Shown: in pieces, positions 1 through 8,575 of the stretch
Position numbering within the stretch: position 1 is the stretch's first letter
How the letters are laid out: each line of letters starts with the position of its first letter
Assembly (NCBI RefSeq): GCF_943912665.1
Contig: NZ_CALTVG010000011.1
Span: 1-52,034, forward strand
Reading direction: 5' to 3'
From: an uncultured Corynebacterium sp.
GTDB lineage: Bacteria; Actinomycetota; Actinomycetes; Mycobacteriales; Mycobacteriaceae
Length of the DNA stretch: 52,034 bases
The notes under the pieces: model-generated
Databases searched by the model: none
Told to the model about the DNA's origin: nothing
The model's input: the letters and a program-made list of their open reading frames with translations, nothing else
Made by a program: the position numbers and the translations under genes

Positions 1-52
1 CCTAGAATGGCGGTACCAGAAACCGCTGTGTTGCCAATTACACCATAGGCCA
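1..52 (-). tRNA. tRNA-Gln (CTG anticodon), 3' part cut off by window edge
   Basis: Read on the minus strand from 52 to 1, the sequence starts with the acceptor strand TGGCCTA and a D-arm with the TGGTGTAATTGGCAACACA pattern. Next comes a five-pair anticodon stem (GCGGT/ACCGC) around the loop TTCTGGT, giving anticodon CTG, and then the start of the T-arm. The unusual U at position 1 is typical of tRNA-Gln. The T-loop and acceptor 3' half lie beyond the window. It sits downstream of gltX on the same strand. Confidence 0.88.
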
Positions 53-159
53 ATATTGCTGTGAACTTGCTCGGGACTGTAACCCCTCGCCGCTCGCTGC
101 AACGGTTTATAACTATATCCAGCACACCCGATCCACACAAATCGCCTGGCCAGATACGA

Positions 160-199
160 TTTTCGGGGCGTCGAGAGTGAACTCAAACGCCCCGAAATT
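160..199 (-). terminator. Hairpin downstream of gltX
   Basis: An 11-bp inverted repeat (TTTCGGGGCGT at 161-171, ACGCCCCGAAA at 187-197) encloses a loop that contains a further GAG/CTC pairing. It follows the gltX stop codon by about 15 bases. The flanking U-tract is short on both strands, so termination strength is uncertain. Confidence 0.55.
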
Positions 200-213
200 A
201 CACCTCTGTGAGA

Positions 214-1713
214 CTACTCAGCGCTCCACGGAGTCACGGCGAGAGCGGCCTTGAGGCGAGCCAGCGTGGACTCCTTGCCCAGCAGCTCCATGGACTCAAA
301 CAGCGGCGGGGAGACCTGCTGGCCAGAGATGGCTACGCGCAAAGCACCGTAGGCCTTGCGGGGCTTGAGCTGGAGGTCGTCGATAAGCGCTGCGGAGAGC
401 ACCTTCTCGATGTCCTCCGCCTTCCAGGAGTCGAGCTCCTCCAGCTTGGCAATGGAAACCTCGAGGGGCTGCACAGCCTCCTCCTTGAGGTTCTTCTTGG
501 CCGCCTTGGCGTCGAGCTCCAGCTCCGCATCCGGAGTCGTCAGGAAGGACAGGAGGCCGTAGGCATCACCGAGCATCTTGATGCGGGTCTGCACCAGCTC
601 CGCAGCGAAGGCGAACTTCTCCTCCGGGTAATCCGCCGGGAAGTCGGTGTACTCGGTGAGGTAATCACGCAGGCGCTGCGTGAAGTCGGCCGTGTCGAGC
701 AGACGGATGTGGTCGGCGTTGATTGCCTCGAGCTTCTTCTGGTCGAAACGAGCGGGGTTGCCCAGCACGTCATGCACGTCGAAGTTGGCAACCAGCTCGT
801 CGACGGAGAAGATGTCCTTGTCCGCGGAGAGGGACCAGCCCAGCAGGGACAGGTAGTTCAGCATGCCCTCCGGAATGATGCCGGCATCGCGGTGGTTGAA
901 CAGGTTGGACTGCGGATCGCGCTTGGACAGCTTCTTATTACCCTCACCCATCACGAACGGCAGGTGGCCGAACTCCGGGGTCTGCTTGGCAATTCCCAGC
1001 TCAATGAGCGCCTCATAGAGGGCGAGCTGGCGCGGGGTGGAGGACAGTAGATCCTCGCCGCGCAGCACGTGAGTGATACCCATCAGCGCGTCATCGACGG
1101 GGTTGACCAGGGTGTAGAGCGGCGCGCCATTGGAGCGGGCCACCACGTAATCCGGCTGGGTCTCCGACTTGAAGGTCATCTCGCCGCGGACCAGGTCGTT
1201 CCAGGACCAATCCTTGTCCGGCATGCGCAGGCGCCACACCGGCTTGCGACCCTCCGCCTCGAAGGCGTCGATCTGCTCCTGGGTGAGGTCACGGTCGAAG
1301 TTGTCGTAGCCCAGCTGCGGGTCGCGGCCGGCCGCCTTGTGGCGCTCCTGAACCTCTTCGTTGGTGGAGTACGCCGGGTAGACGTAGCCGCCGTCCTTGA
1401 GCTTCTGCAGGACATCCGCGTAGATGTCCATGCGCTGGGACTGACGGTAGGGCTCGTCGGGGCCGCCCACGTTGACGCCCTCGTCCCAGCCCATGCCGAG
1501 CCAGTTAAGGGAATCGATGATGGCCTGGAAGGACTCCTCGGAGTCACGAGCAGCATCGGTGTCCTCGATGCGGAAGATGAGCTTGCCGCCGGTATGGCGG
1601 GCGTAGGCCCAGTTAAACAGGGCCGTGCGGACCATGCCCACGTGGGGCGTGCCGGTAGGTGACGGGCAAAAACGTACGCGGACGTCGGAAGTTGTTTCAG
1701 TCATGTCCCCCAT
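214..1713 (-). CDS. gltX: Glutamyl-tRNA synthetase (GltX)
   Basis: Class I aminoacyl-tRNA synthetase that charges tRNA-Glu with glutamate. In bacteria using the GatCAB route it also mischarges tRNA-Gln. The product of 499 residues has the usual length. The HIGH signature is present as HVGM (residues 24-27) after CPSPTGTP, the KMSKS loop appears as KLSKR (261-265), and the C-terminal half is the helical anticodon-binding region. ATGs at 1713 and 1704 are both possible starts; GGGGG lies two bases before the second, so the true N-terminus may be three residues shorter. A tRNA-Gln gene lies downstream, and GatA, GatC and GatB are all encoded in this window, fitting a non-discriminating enzyme. 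That last point is inference. Confidence 0.97.
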   Translation of the reverse strand: MGDMTETTSDVRVRFCPSPTGTPHVGMVRTALFNWAYARHTGGKLIFRIEDTDAARDSEESFQAIIDSLNWLGMGWDEGVNVGGPDEPYRQSQRMDIYADVLQKLKDGGYVYPAYSTNEEVQERHKAAGRDPQLGYDNFDRDLTQEQIDAFEAEGRKPVWRLRMPDKDWSWNDLVRGEMTFKSETQPDYVVARSNGAPLYTLVNPVDDALMGITHVLRGEDLLSSTPRQLALYEALIELGIAKQTPEFGHLPFVMGEGNKKLSKRDPQSNLFNHRDAGIIPEGMLNYLSLLGWSLSADKDIFSVDELVANFDVHDVLGNPARFDQKKLEAINADHIRLLDTADFTQRLRDYLTEYTDFPADYPEEKFAFAAELVQTRIKMLGDAYGLLSFLTTPDAELELDAKAAKKNLKEEAVQPLEVSIAKLEELDSWKAEDIEKVLSAALIDDLQLKPRKAYGALRVAISGQQVSPPLFESMELLGKESTLARLKAALAVTPWSAE

Positions 1714-1798
1714 CGTAGTTCAGCCCCTGCTCGACGCACCGCCCGCCCCACTTGGGGGTAAATGAATCAGGTTTCCACTAAGTGCACGCAGGAACTTT

Positions 1799-1838
1799 CC
1801 AGTTTCACTTAACTGGAATGATATTCATTCTCTATAGT
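1799..1838 (+). promoter_or_regulatory. Promoter of the anchored-repeat ABC operon with Fur/Zur-like operator
   Basis: The -10 box TATAGT lies at 1833-1838 and a weak -35 (TAACTG) at 1810-1815, 17 bp apart. The spacer is almost filled by GAATGATATTCATTC (1816-1830), a dyad with perfect 6-bp arms around TAT. It matches the Fur-family core AATGATAATCATT at 12 of 13 positions. A second dyad, CCAGTT-N6-AACTGG (1799-1816), overlaps the -35 box. A metal-dependent Fur-family repressor binding here would block RNA polymerase. Zur is the likeliest candidate given the cargo genes, but the choice of regulator is inference. Confidence 0.65.
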
Positions 1839-1876
1839 GAAGTCCTCACGTAAGAACTGAAGAAAGGTCTCCCACC

Positions 1877-4216
1877 GTGGCACGAACCCGCTACGCGGCA
1901 CTGCTTACCTGCGCCGCGCTCTTCGCCTCCCCCGCTACCGCTGTCGCCGGGCCCGACGACGGCAAGCACGTGGCCACCCAGACCCACATCGACTCCCCCA
2001 AAGCCTTCTGGGAGAACGACTCGCTCACCCTCAAAACCCACCAGCCGGACACCGACTCCGACCTCGCAGACACCGTGGCCTGGGTAGGCAAGGGCTGGGG
2101 CAACAACGACACCCCCCAGTACCAGTTCACGGTTCCTGAAGACCCCGCACTCTCCTTCGCAGGCACAACCGGTAAGACCTACTACTCCGCGCCCGCCACC
2201 GTGAACGGCAACCAGAACCCCATCTGGATTGGCTTCGGTGCCGATACCGAACTGCCCGTAGATAGCTTCCGCGACAACATCGCTTCTCTCGACCTGCTCA
2301 GCGTGGACGGGCCCGGCGAGGTGGAGATGTTTGGATACTTTCCCGGCCCGGGCGGCCTGCAGCGCTTCTTCGGCACGAGCGAGGGCGCCCCGCGATCTGC
2401 CTGGCTGACCAGCGGCACGCACACGCACAACTACACCGTCTTTTCCAAGCCCGGACGCTACCGGCTTACCTACCGCACCACCGCCCGCGACAAGGACGGC
2501 ATGCTCATCACCTCTGCGCCCACCACCACCTCCATCCAAGTGGGCGGCCAGCGGCCGGCAGACAATGCCACCCCGACGCTGCAGGAACGCTTCGATGCCG
2601 CCCCGTCCGGTGACCCCAGCGCAGAGAACTACCAGCTCAGCATCGCGCCGAAACAGAAGGTGGACAAGCCGGGCGACGAGCATCTGTCCACCATCGACTT
2701 CACCGGTGGTTCCGACGGCACGCTCACGCTGCTTATCGACGGCTACTTCCTCACCGATCTCCCAGTCAAGGATGGAAAGGCCCACTGGGAGGAACTCCTC
2801 GGACCGGAGGCGTCCTCCCTCCAGGCCGTCTACACCCCGGCGGGCGCGAAGCCGCGGTGGGTATCGGAGAAGCTCTCCTACACCGAGGGCGCTACGCTGC
2901 GCACCACCTCGCAGAAATCCGAGGACTCCTGGACCGACACCGAGAATACCCGCCAGCTCCAGAGCGAAGACGAGGTCACGGTCTCCGATACGGGCCTTGT
3001 CGCCCGCGCGGAACCCGCCGGCGAGGGCGCAACACGCATCGTCGTGGAGGCAGCGGATAAGAAGTTCAACGGCTTTGTCCACGGTGGCTTCTTCAGCCCG
3101 GGAAGCAAGCTTCCGGATATCGACTTCGACGGGGTGATGACCAACGGCCGCGCGGACTTCGTGGTGGGCGCCGACGACATATACAACGGCAACACCATTC
3201 GTCTCGACATCCTGCCTCACCCCACTGTCACCACGGCCGGGACATCCCTCACGCTGAGCGATGACTTCGCCTACGGCACGACGTATAAGGCACACGGCGA
3301 GCTGGGCACGACCGACCCCGCGCCCGCGGAATCGCCGGAAACGCCGGCTGAGACCGAGAAGCCCGCGCCGCCATCCACCCCGGGCACCGGGCGCTGCACG
3401 GACAAGGTCGTCCTGGACCACGGACACGTCGACATCGCCGCCACCCGCGACGGTGATTCCTTTACAGCTCGCCTGAAGGACGAAACGGCCATCGTCGACA
3501 AGCAGGCCGTTGAGCGCCCGCTCGATGACGTGGTCCTGGCCGTGCACGACAACGCCCGCCGCCCGCGCCCGCAGGCGCTAGCAGGAAAGGAGTTCGACTA
3601 CCTGGGCAGCGACAAGTTCTATTTGCTCCCGCAAACGCAGCAGCAGGGCATCATCTGGCCGGGATATAACACCCAGTCCCTTAAGTACAGCGACTTCAAG
3701 GACGGCCGCGTCGACCTCACCATTGAGCCGACCTCCATGCCGGACGGCGGCAACGTGGGCATGTTCCTCACCGAGGGCGTGGGCAATTCCTTTACCCCGC
3801 TTTTGAACACCGCGGAGGGCGACACCACCGTGGAGACCACCTTTGCCTCCCATACCCACGCCAATTGGGCCTTCACCAAGCCGGGAATCTATGAGCTCAC
3901 GGTCACCTATTCCGCTACCACCCGCGACGGTAAGGACATTACGTCGCAGCCCCAGACGCTCACTGTGGCGGTGGGCGACGCCGCCATCGAGTCCTGCGTG
4001 AGCGGGAAGGGCGGCAGCGAGTCCGAGCAGCCCTCCGCCCCTCACGAGCCGAACAACCCGTCGCGGGAGGATAGCTCCTCCGAGCGGGTCTCCAAGGGAC
4101 TGTGGAGCCTGGTCCTGCCCGTCGTGTTGGCCGTTATCTTCCAGGCTTTCCTCAACTTCTTCAACGACAACCGCGCCCAGATTGAGTCCCGCCTCAGCGG
4201 ACTCCTCCCGCACTAG
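1877..4216 (+). CDS. Surface-anchored repeat protein of the ABC cluster (choice-of-anchor M type)
   Basis: Predicted exported protein of 779 residues and first gene of the operon. The GTG start at 1877 is preceded by AAGAAAGG (1860-1867). A signal peptide (residues 1-25, ending near AVAG) is followed by a first repeat domain with THTHN at 181-185 and KPGRY. A beta-rich middle region follows (about 230-480), then a Pro/Glu linker. A second, canonical domain carries GHVD (516-519), LLPQTQ, IIWPGYNTQ and SHTHANW (658-664). A transmembrane helix (about 740-762) and a short tail end the protein; no LPXTG motif is seen. This matches the actinobacterial surface-anchored repeat proteins that accompany a dedicated ABC transporter. 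Histidines in GHVD and HTHxNW could bind metal (inference). Confidence 0.8.
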   Translation: MARTRYAALLTCAALFASPATAVAGPDDGKHVATQTHIDSPKAFWENDSLTLKTHQPDTDSDLADTVAWVGKGWGNNDTPQYQFTVPEDPALSFAGTTGKTYYSAPATVNGNQNPIWIGFGADTELPVDSFRDNIASLDLLSVDGPGEVEMFGYFPGPGGLQRFFGTSEGAPRSAWLTSGTHTHNYTVFSKPGRYRLTYRTTARDKDGMLITSAPTTTSIQVGGQRPADNATPTLQERFDAAPSGDPSAENYQLSIAPKQKVDKPGDEHLSTIDFTGGSDGTLTLLIDGYFLTDLPVKDGKAHWEELLGPEASSLQAVYTPAGAKPRWVSEKLSYTEGATLRTTSQKSEDSWTDTENTRQLQSEDEVTVSDTGLVARAEPAGEGATRIVVEAADKKFNGFVHGGFFSPGSKLPDIDFDGVMTNGRADFVVGADDIYNGNTIRLDILPHPTVTTAGTSLTLSDDFAYGTTYKAHGELGTTDPAPAESPETPAETEKPAPPSTPGTGRCTDKVVLDHGHVDIAATRDGDSFTARLKDETAIVDKQAVERPLDDVVLAVHDNARRPRPQALAGKEFDYLGSDKFYLLPQTQQQGIIWPGYNTQSLKYSDFKDGRVDLTIEPTSMPDGGNVGMFLTEGVGNSFTPLLNTAEGDTTVETTFASHTHANWAFTKPGIYELTVTYSATTRDGKDITSQPQTLTVAVGDAAIESCVSGKGGSESEQPSAPHEPNNPSREDSSSERVSKGLWSLVLPVVLAVIFQAFLNFFNDNRAQIESRLSGLLPH

Positions 4217-4269
4217 CTGCCCACTCCCTCGCCATTACCGTCACGTTCTAATCAAAGGAGTTTTCTCCC

Positions 4270-5394
4270 GTGGTCTCTGCTCTTTCCCGCCATGCCGCTT
4301 ACCGGGGCGCGTGGCTTGTACACGGCACACGCCCTGCCGCGGCTGCAGTCGGCGCGCTGTCTCTGGTCGTCCTCTGCGCCCCGCTTTCTCCTGCCCGCGC
4401 GGACGGCCAGGTCTTTGACTCCGGCCACGTCGATGCCTTCTACGTCACCGCCCCCGAAGGGCAGCTCACCCTGGGGTTGAAGGAAGACATCACCGGCAGT
4501 GGTGTGACCCACCCCGGCGACGATGTCACCCTCAGGGTCTCCGAAGACGCCTGGAACGACGCCACGGAAGGCGTCAGTGGCATCGGCACGCCGACGTATT
4601 ACCTGCCGCAGACCCAGGACAGCGCGCTGCTGTGGCCGGGATGGGACACCCAGCCGGCGCAATCCGCGGGCTATACGGACGTCGATTTCGAATTCGTGGA
4701 GGTCACCGGCCCCGGCGATATCTTCGTCTTCGAAACCGCCGGTTTCGGCGACGTCCAACCGGTCACCAACGCCGGGGAGATGGATCTTGTCAGCGGCGAC
4801 GTCATCAACCAGGCCTACCCGGCGCACCGCCACGTCAACTGGGCATTTACGGACCCGGGCGTGTACACCATGACCGTGCAGGCGGTCTCCAACGGCGATG
4901 CCAGCAATCAGGTCACCTACACCTGGGACGTCGGCGATGGCGAGGCCGCCCCGCGCGACAATGACGCAGAAGGATCTACAGAAGGCAGCTCAGAGGGCAC
5001 CGCACAAGGCACTGCCGACTCTGAATTCGACTCAGAAGACTCAGCTGGTGCAGACGGTGCTGGCGCCGCAGGCGCTGCCGATTCCGCAGCTCAAGCCAAC
5101 GGCGGCTCCCATGCTGCCGGGGGCACAGCGCACCACAGCAAGAACCAGCAGGGGAAGAACAACGCCAACAAGTCAGCCCAGAAGAACTCGCAGGAGAAAA
5201 CCCGCCGCGAGCGCGGTACTCGGCGCAACGGGAGTACCGCTGCGCCGGGCGAGGAGCTGGCCGCTGCCGCTGAGACCGGCTCCTACGACAGTGGCGCCAA
5301 CCTGCTGCCCTGGGGCATCGGCATCCTCGGTATCGGCATGCTGGTGCTAGGGCTAGCCGTCGCCCGTCTCGCGCTGGCCGGGAGGCGCGAGTAA
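4270..5394 (+). CDS. Surface-anchored single-repeat protein of the ABC cluster
   Basis: Protein of 374 residues with a GTG start at 4270; AAAGGAG lies 9 bases upstream. The N-terminal export signal ends near ARADG. One repeat domain follows, with SGHVD, YLPQTQ, LLWPGWDTQ, a GPGD turn and AHRHVNWAFTDPGVY. A long Gly/Ser/Ala/Glu-rich, later Lys/Arg/Asn-rich, low-complexity stalk (about 225-335) could span the cell wall. A C-terminal transmembrane helix ends in the basic tail GRRE, so the protein is probably membrane-anchored with its repeat held outward. It sits 53 bases after the preceding gene and its stop overlaps the next start (TAATG). Confidence 0.78.
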   Translation: MVSALSRHAAYRGAWLVHGTRPAAAAVGALSLVVLCAPLSPARADGQVFDSGHVDAFYVTAPEGQLTLGLKEDITGSGVTHPGDDVTLRVSEDAWNDATEGVSGIGTPTYYLPQTQDSALLWPGWDTQPAQSAGYTDVDFEFVEVTGPGDIFVFETAGFGDVQPVTNAGEMDLVSGDVINQAYPAHRHVNWAFTDPGVYTMTVQAVSNGDASNQVTYTWDVGDGEAAPRDNDAEGSTEGSSEGTAQGTADSEFDSEDSAGADGAGAAGAADSAAQANGGSHAAGGTAHHSKNQQGKNNANKSAQKNSQEKTRRERGTRRNGSTAAPGEELAAAAETGSYDSGANLLPWGIGILGIGMLVLGLAVARLALAGRRE

Positions 5395-6896
5395 TGCACC
5401 AGAATTCACCGCGCTTCGCTGCGTTCGGCATGGTGGGCGCGCTCGCCTGCTGCGCTCTTGGGGTCTCGGGCTGCTCGGTGCCGGCACGCGGCGAGGCTGA
5501 CTCCGAGAGCCTGCAGGTCGTAGCGACCACCCCGATCCTCGCGGACGTGGCTACGCAGGTGGCCGGTCCAGACGCCCATGTGACCACCCTGGTACCAGCT
5601 GGAAAAGATCCACATACCTTCGAGCCCAGCCTGCGCACGGTGCGCGATATTGCCAACGCAGACGTTCTGCTGGCCAACGGCCTGCTGCTTGAGCCACAAA
5701 ATCTCATGAAGGCGATGCGGGAGTCCTCCGATGTGCCCGTCACCGAGGTTGCTGACCAGGCCGCTACCCGCGGCGCCACGCTCGTACCGCTGGTGGAAAA
5801 TGTCGCGCTCGACGCCATCTGGTTGGGACTGCGCGTGCGCAACGCCCCCGCGGGTCGCAACAGCGTGGACATGCGCATGGTCAGCGCCGATGGCCCCGGT
5901 GACGTGGCGGCCTACGTGGTCTCCACGTTTGGCACGCCTGAGCCCCTGTTCAACTCCGCGGACGGCGTTGACACCCGCGAGGATTCCACTACCTTGCCGG
6001 CAAATGCTCACACCCACGTGTCCTGGGCGTTTAGTAAACCTGGAATCTACCATGTGAGGTTTGCCGCCACCGGCGTCAAAGACCAGGACCTGACTGTCGC
6101 GGTGGGCGTGGCACCGCCGGACGGGATGCATGCTGTGGACGAGGGCCACGTGGACATCACCGCGGACCTGGACGCCGGCACGATCGGCCTGGAGGACCAG
6201 GGTGAGCGCTTCGATCCCGCAACGACGGCACTGGCCATTCCCTCCTCCACCCTGCAGGAGATCCCCGCGGATGCCTCCTACCGCTTCCTGGGCAGGCCGG
6301 GTTCGGAGACCTACCTTCTGCCGCAGGCCGTGCTGGGCAAGCACATCCACGGTGAAGTCGATCCGCACCTGTGGCACAACGCCCGAAACGTCATGTCCTA
6401 CGCCGAGGTCATCGCCGACCAGCTCGCACTGGCGGATCCGACCCACGGCGCCGACTACCGCGCCCGCGCCCAGAACTACGCCGCACAGCTCCAGGCCACT
6501 GACGCCGAGGTGCGCGACCTTATCGGCAGCATCCCGGACCGCGCGCGTCATCTGGTTACCCCACACCACGGCTACGCCTACCTGGAGCAAGGCTACGGCA
6601 TTGACATCGCTGGCTTCGTCACTCCCAACCCGGCCATCGAGCCCTCCCCGCGCGATGTCATCGCGCTGCGCCGCACGTTGGAGAACCTGCAGCTGCCTGC
6701 CGTGTTCGTAGAACCCACCCAGCAGGCAAGCACAGACGTCATCACGGAGGCCGCCGACTCCCTCGGCATCGCGGTGTGTCCCATCTATGGCGACACGCTC
6801 GATGACCGCGTGCCCACCTACCTGGATCTCATGCGGTTCAACGCGAACTCCCTGCACCGCTGCCTCACAACCCCGCAACAGCCCAAAACAACCTAA
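5394..6896 (+). CDS. Anchored-repeat ABC transporter solute-binding lipoprotein with inserted repeat domain
   Basis: Metal-binding protein of the ZnuA/TroA/PsaA cluster (500 residues). The lipobox VSGC puts the lipidated cysteine at residue 27. The N-lobe (about 40-135) has VVATTPILADVA and DPHTFEPS. The C-lobe (about 315-490) has DPHLWH, HHGYAY and YGDTLD. Expected metal ligands are therefore His74, His325, His391 and Asp467, by analogy with the family. Between the lobes, about 180 residues resemble the repeat domain of the neighbouring surface proteins but with its two halves in reverse order (see findings). The start overlaps the previous stop by one base. Cargo is probably zinc or manganese, not shown. 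Confidence 0.87.
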   Translation: MHQNSPRFAAFGMVGALACCALGVSGCSVPARGEADSESLQVVATTPILADVATQVAGPDAHVTTLVPAGKDPHTFEPSLRTVRDIANADVLLANGLLLEPQNLMKAMRESSDVPVTEVADQAATRGATLVPLVENVALDAIWLGLRVRNAPAGRNSVDMRMVSADGPGDVAAYVVSTFGTPEPLFNSADGVDTREDSTTLPANAHTHVSWAFSKPGIYHVRFAATGVKDQDLTVAVGVAPPDGMHAVDEGHVDITADLDAGTIGLEDQGERFDPATTALAIPSSTLQEIPADASYRFLGRPGSETYLLPQAVLGKHIHGEVDPHLWHNARNVMSYAEVIADQLALADPTHGADYRARAQNYAAQLQATDAEVRDLIGSIPDRARHLVTPHHGYAYLEQGYGIDIAGFVTPNPAIEPSPRDVIALRRTLENLQLPAVFVEPTQQASTDVITEAADSLGIAVCPIYGDTLDDRVPTYLDLMRFNANSLHRCLTTPQQPKTT

Positions 6897-6942
6897 ACAA
6901 CTCAAGCAACTCTGACGAATGAGACGAATCAGGAGAATTCCC

Positions 6943-7854
6943 ATGCATAAGCTCACCACATCCCTGGCAGCCACCATTACCGCCGCCGTCCTTGCCTTCG
7001 CCCCCTCCGCCGCGTGGGCGGGCGACCTAGCTCAGGTGGTCAGCGGCGACGAACAGGTCGCCCCGGCGGGTGAAGAAGCCACCATCGACCACGGCCATGT
7101 TGACCTGGGCCTGCAGGTCATCGACGGACAGGCAGACTTCCTCGCCCGCGACGATTCCGCAGCCACCCCGGTATGGCGCGCCCTCGATGACATCGTCTTC
7201 AAAGTCGGCGACAACGCCCAACTGACCCTTCCGGAGGACGAGGCCTTTTCCTTCGTCGGCGCGGAGCCTGGCGCGCAGGTATGGGTCGTGCCCCAAACCG
7301 AACAGGCAGAGGTCCCCTGGCTGGGCTGGAATACCCAGGCGCCCTCCCTGAACGAGTCCGTGGACCGCGGAGTCACCATGGAATTTTTGGGCCACACCGG
7401 GCCCGGCGAATTTTCCATGTTCCTCCAGAACGGCGGTTTCGAGCCGCCGCAGCTGCTATGGTCCACCGCGGAGCAGAAGACGGACGGCTTCTGGGTCGAT
7501 CTGGGCACCCACACCCACGCCAACTGGGTCTTTACCGAACCGGGCATTCACCAGGTGCGCGTGCGCATGTCCGGTGAGGGCAAGAGCGGCACGGGCGATA
7601 CAGCCGGCGCTCAAGGTAACGAGGTGTCGGCCGAGAGCGTGCTGACCTTTGCCGTCGGTGACGGAACAGACGTGGCAGAGGCTCAGGCCACCGAGTGGGA
7701 CGAATCCGCCGCTGAACTCTCGGCATCCTCGGCGTCGCACTCCGGACTCGCCGGCGTTCCCGTCTGGATCTGGGTCCTGGCCGGCGCCGGCATCCTCGTC
7801 CTCCTCGGGGCCGTCGCCCTCGCACTGCGCGCACGGGGTGGTCACCGTGACTAA
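6943..7854 (+). CDS. Surface-anchored single-repeat protein of the ABC cluster
   Basis: Protein of 303 residues. ATG 6943 is chosen over the in-frame ATG at 6919 because AGGAG (6931-6935) sits 7 bases upstream of it and a clean signal peptide then begins at once (residues 1-26, ending AAWA). The repeat domain has DHGHVD, WVVPQTE, WLGWNTQ, a GPGEFSMF turn and GTHTHANWVFTEPGIH. A short Ser/Ala/Glu linker leads to one C-terminal transmembrane helix and the basic tail RARGGHRD. It closely parallels the 4270 gene but has a much shorter stalk, so its domain should sit nearer the membrane. It overlaps the ATPase gene by 8 bases. Confidence 0.78.
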   Translation: MHKLTTSLAATITAAVLAFAPSAAWAGDLAQVVSGDEQVAPAGEEATIDHGHVDLGLQVIDGQADFLARDDSAATPVWRALDDIVFKVGDNAQLTLPEDEAFSFVGAEPGAQVWVVPQTEQAEVPWLGWNTQAPSLNESVDRGVTMEFLGHTGPGEFSMFLQNGGFEPPQLLWSTAEQKTDGFWVDLGTHTHANWVFTEPGIHQVRVRMSGEGKSGTGDTAGAQGNEVSAESVLTFAVGDGTDVAEAQATEWDESAAELSASSASHSGLAGVPVWIWVLAGAGILVLLGAVALALRARGGHRD

Positions 7855-8575
7855 GCCCTACATTTGCGTCGACAAGCTCTCGGTGTCCCTCTCCGGGCGC
7901 CGCGTGGTGGACAACGCCTCACTCACCGTTCACCCCGGCGAGTTCATTGGCTTGTTGGGCCCCAACGGCGCGGGCAAGACCACGCTCATGCGCGCCATCC
8001 TGGGGCTCATCCCCGCCACCGGCGCGATCTCTGTCAATGCCCACCTGGGCTACGTCCCGCAGCGCCACGACGTGGAGTGGGACTTTCCCATCTCCGTGTC
8101 CAAGGCCGTCCTCAGCGGCCGCACTGGCCTGGTGGGCTGGTTGCGCCGCCCCGGCCGTAAGGACCGAGAGGCCGCGCGCCAGGCTATTGCACTGACCAAC
8201 CTCGAAGAGTTTGCCGCGCGCCCGATTGCGCAACTTTCTGGCGGCCAACGCCAACGCGTCCTCATCGCCCGGGCGCTAGCCACGCAGCCGCAGGTGCTGC
8301 TTCTCGACGAACCCTTTACCGGCCTCGACGCCCCCAATACCGAGGACTTGCTGGTGCTTTTCGACGAATTAACGTCGCACGGCACGAGCGTGGTGATGTC
8401 TACCCACAACCTGTCCGAGGCCGCGCACTCCTGCTCGCGGCTGGTGCTCTTCAACCGCGGCGTCGTGGCCGACGGCCCGGCCGAAAAGCTCCGCCTCGAC
8501 CCCGCACCGTGGAGCGCCGCCTTCGGAGTGAAGCCTTCCTCGCCGCTGCTATCCGCGATTGGGGTGGCCGCATGA
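7847..8575 (+). CDS. Anchored-repeat ABC transporter, ATP-binding subunit
   Basis: Cytoplasmic ATPase of 242 residues. The GTG at 7847 is chosen because it overlaps the upstream stop (translational coupling) and gives the normal family N-terminus; the open frame extends further upstream only inside the previous gene. It contains Walker A GPNGAGKTT, a Q-loop in GYVPQRHDVEWDFP (wording typical of zinc/manganese importers such as ZnuC, MntB and SitB), signature LSGGQRQR, Walker B VLLLDEP and the switch His in STHN. It shares an ATGA overlap with the permease gene. Confidence 0.93.
   Translation: MTKPYICVDKLSVSLSGRRVVDNASLTVHPGEFIGLLGPNGAGKTTLMRAILGLIPATGAISVNAHLGYVPQRHDVEWDFPISVSKAVLSGRTGLVGWLRRPGRKDREAARQAIALTNLEEFAARPIAQLSGGQRQRVLIARALATQPQVLLLDEPFTGLDAPNTEDLLVLFDELTSHGTSVVMSTHNLSEAAHSCSRLVLFNRGVVADGPAEKLRLDPAPWSAAFGVKPSSPLLSAIGVAA

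Noticed and set aside
1832..3547. A 571-codon open frame on the minus strand opposite the first surface-protein gene
   Set aside because: Its product is Gly/Arg/Val-rich with no family features, while the plus-strand protein has a signal peptide, repeat motifs and a ribosome site. High G+C produces such long shadows.
5406..6977. A 523-codon minus-strand frame opposite the solute-binding protein
   Set aside because: It has no recognisable motif, whereas the plus-strand frame has a lipobox and metal-ligand motifs.
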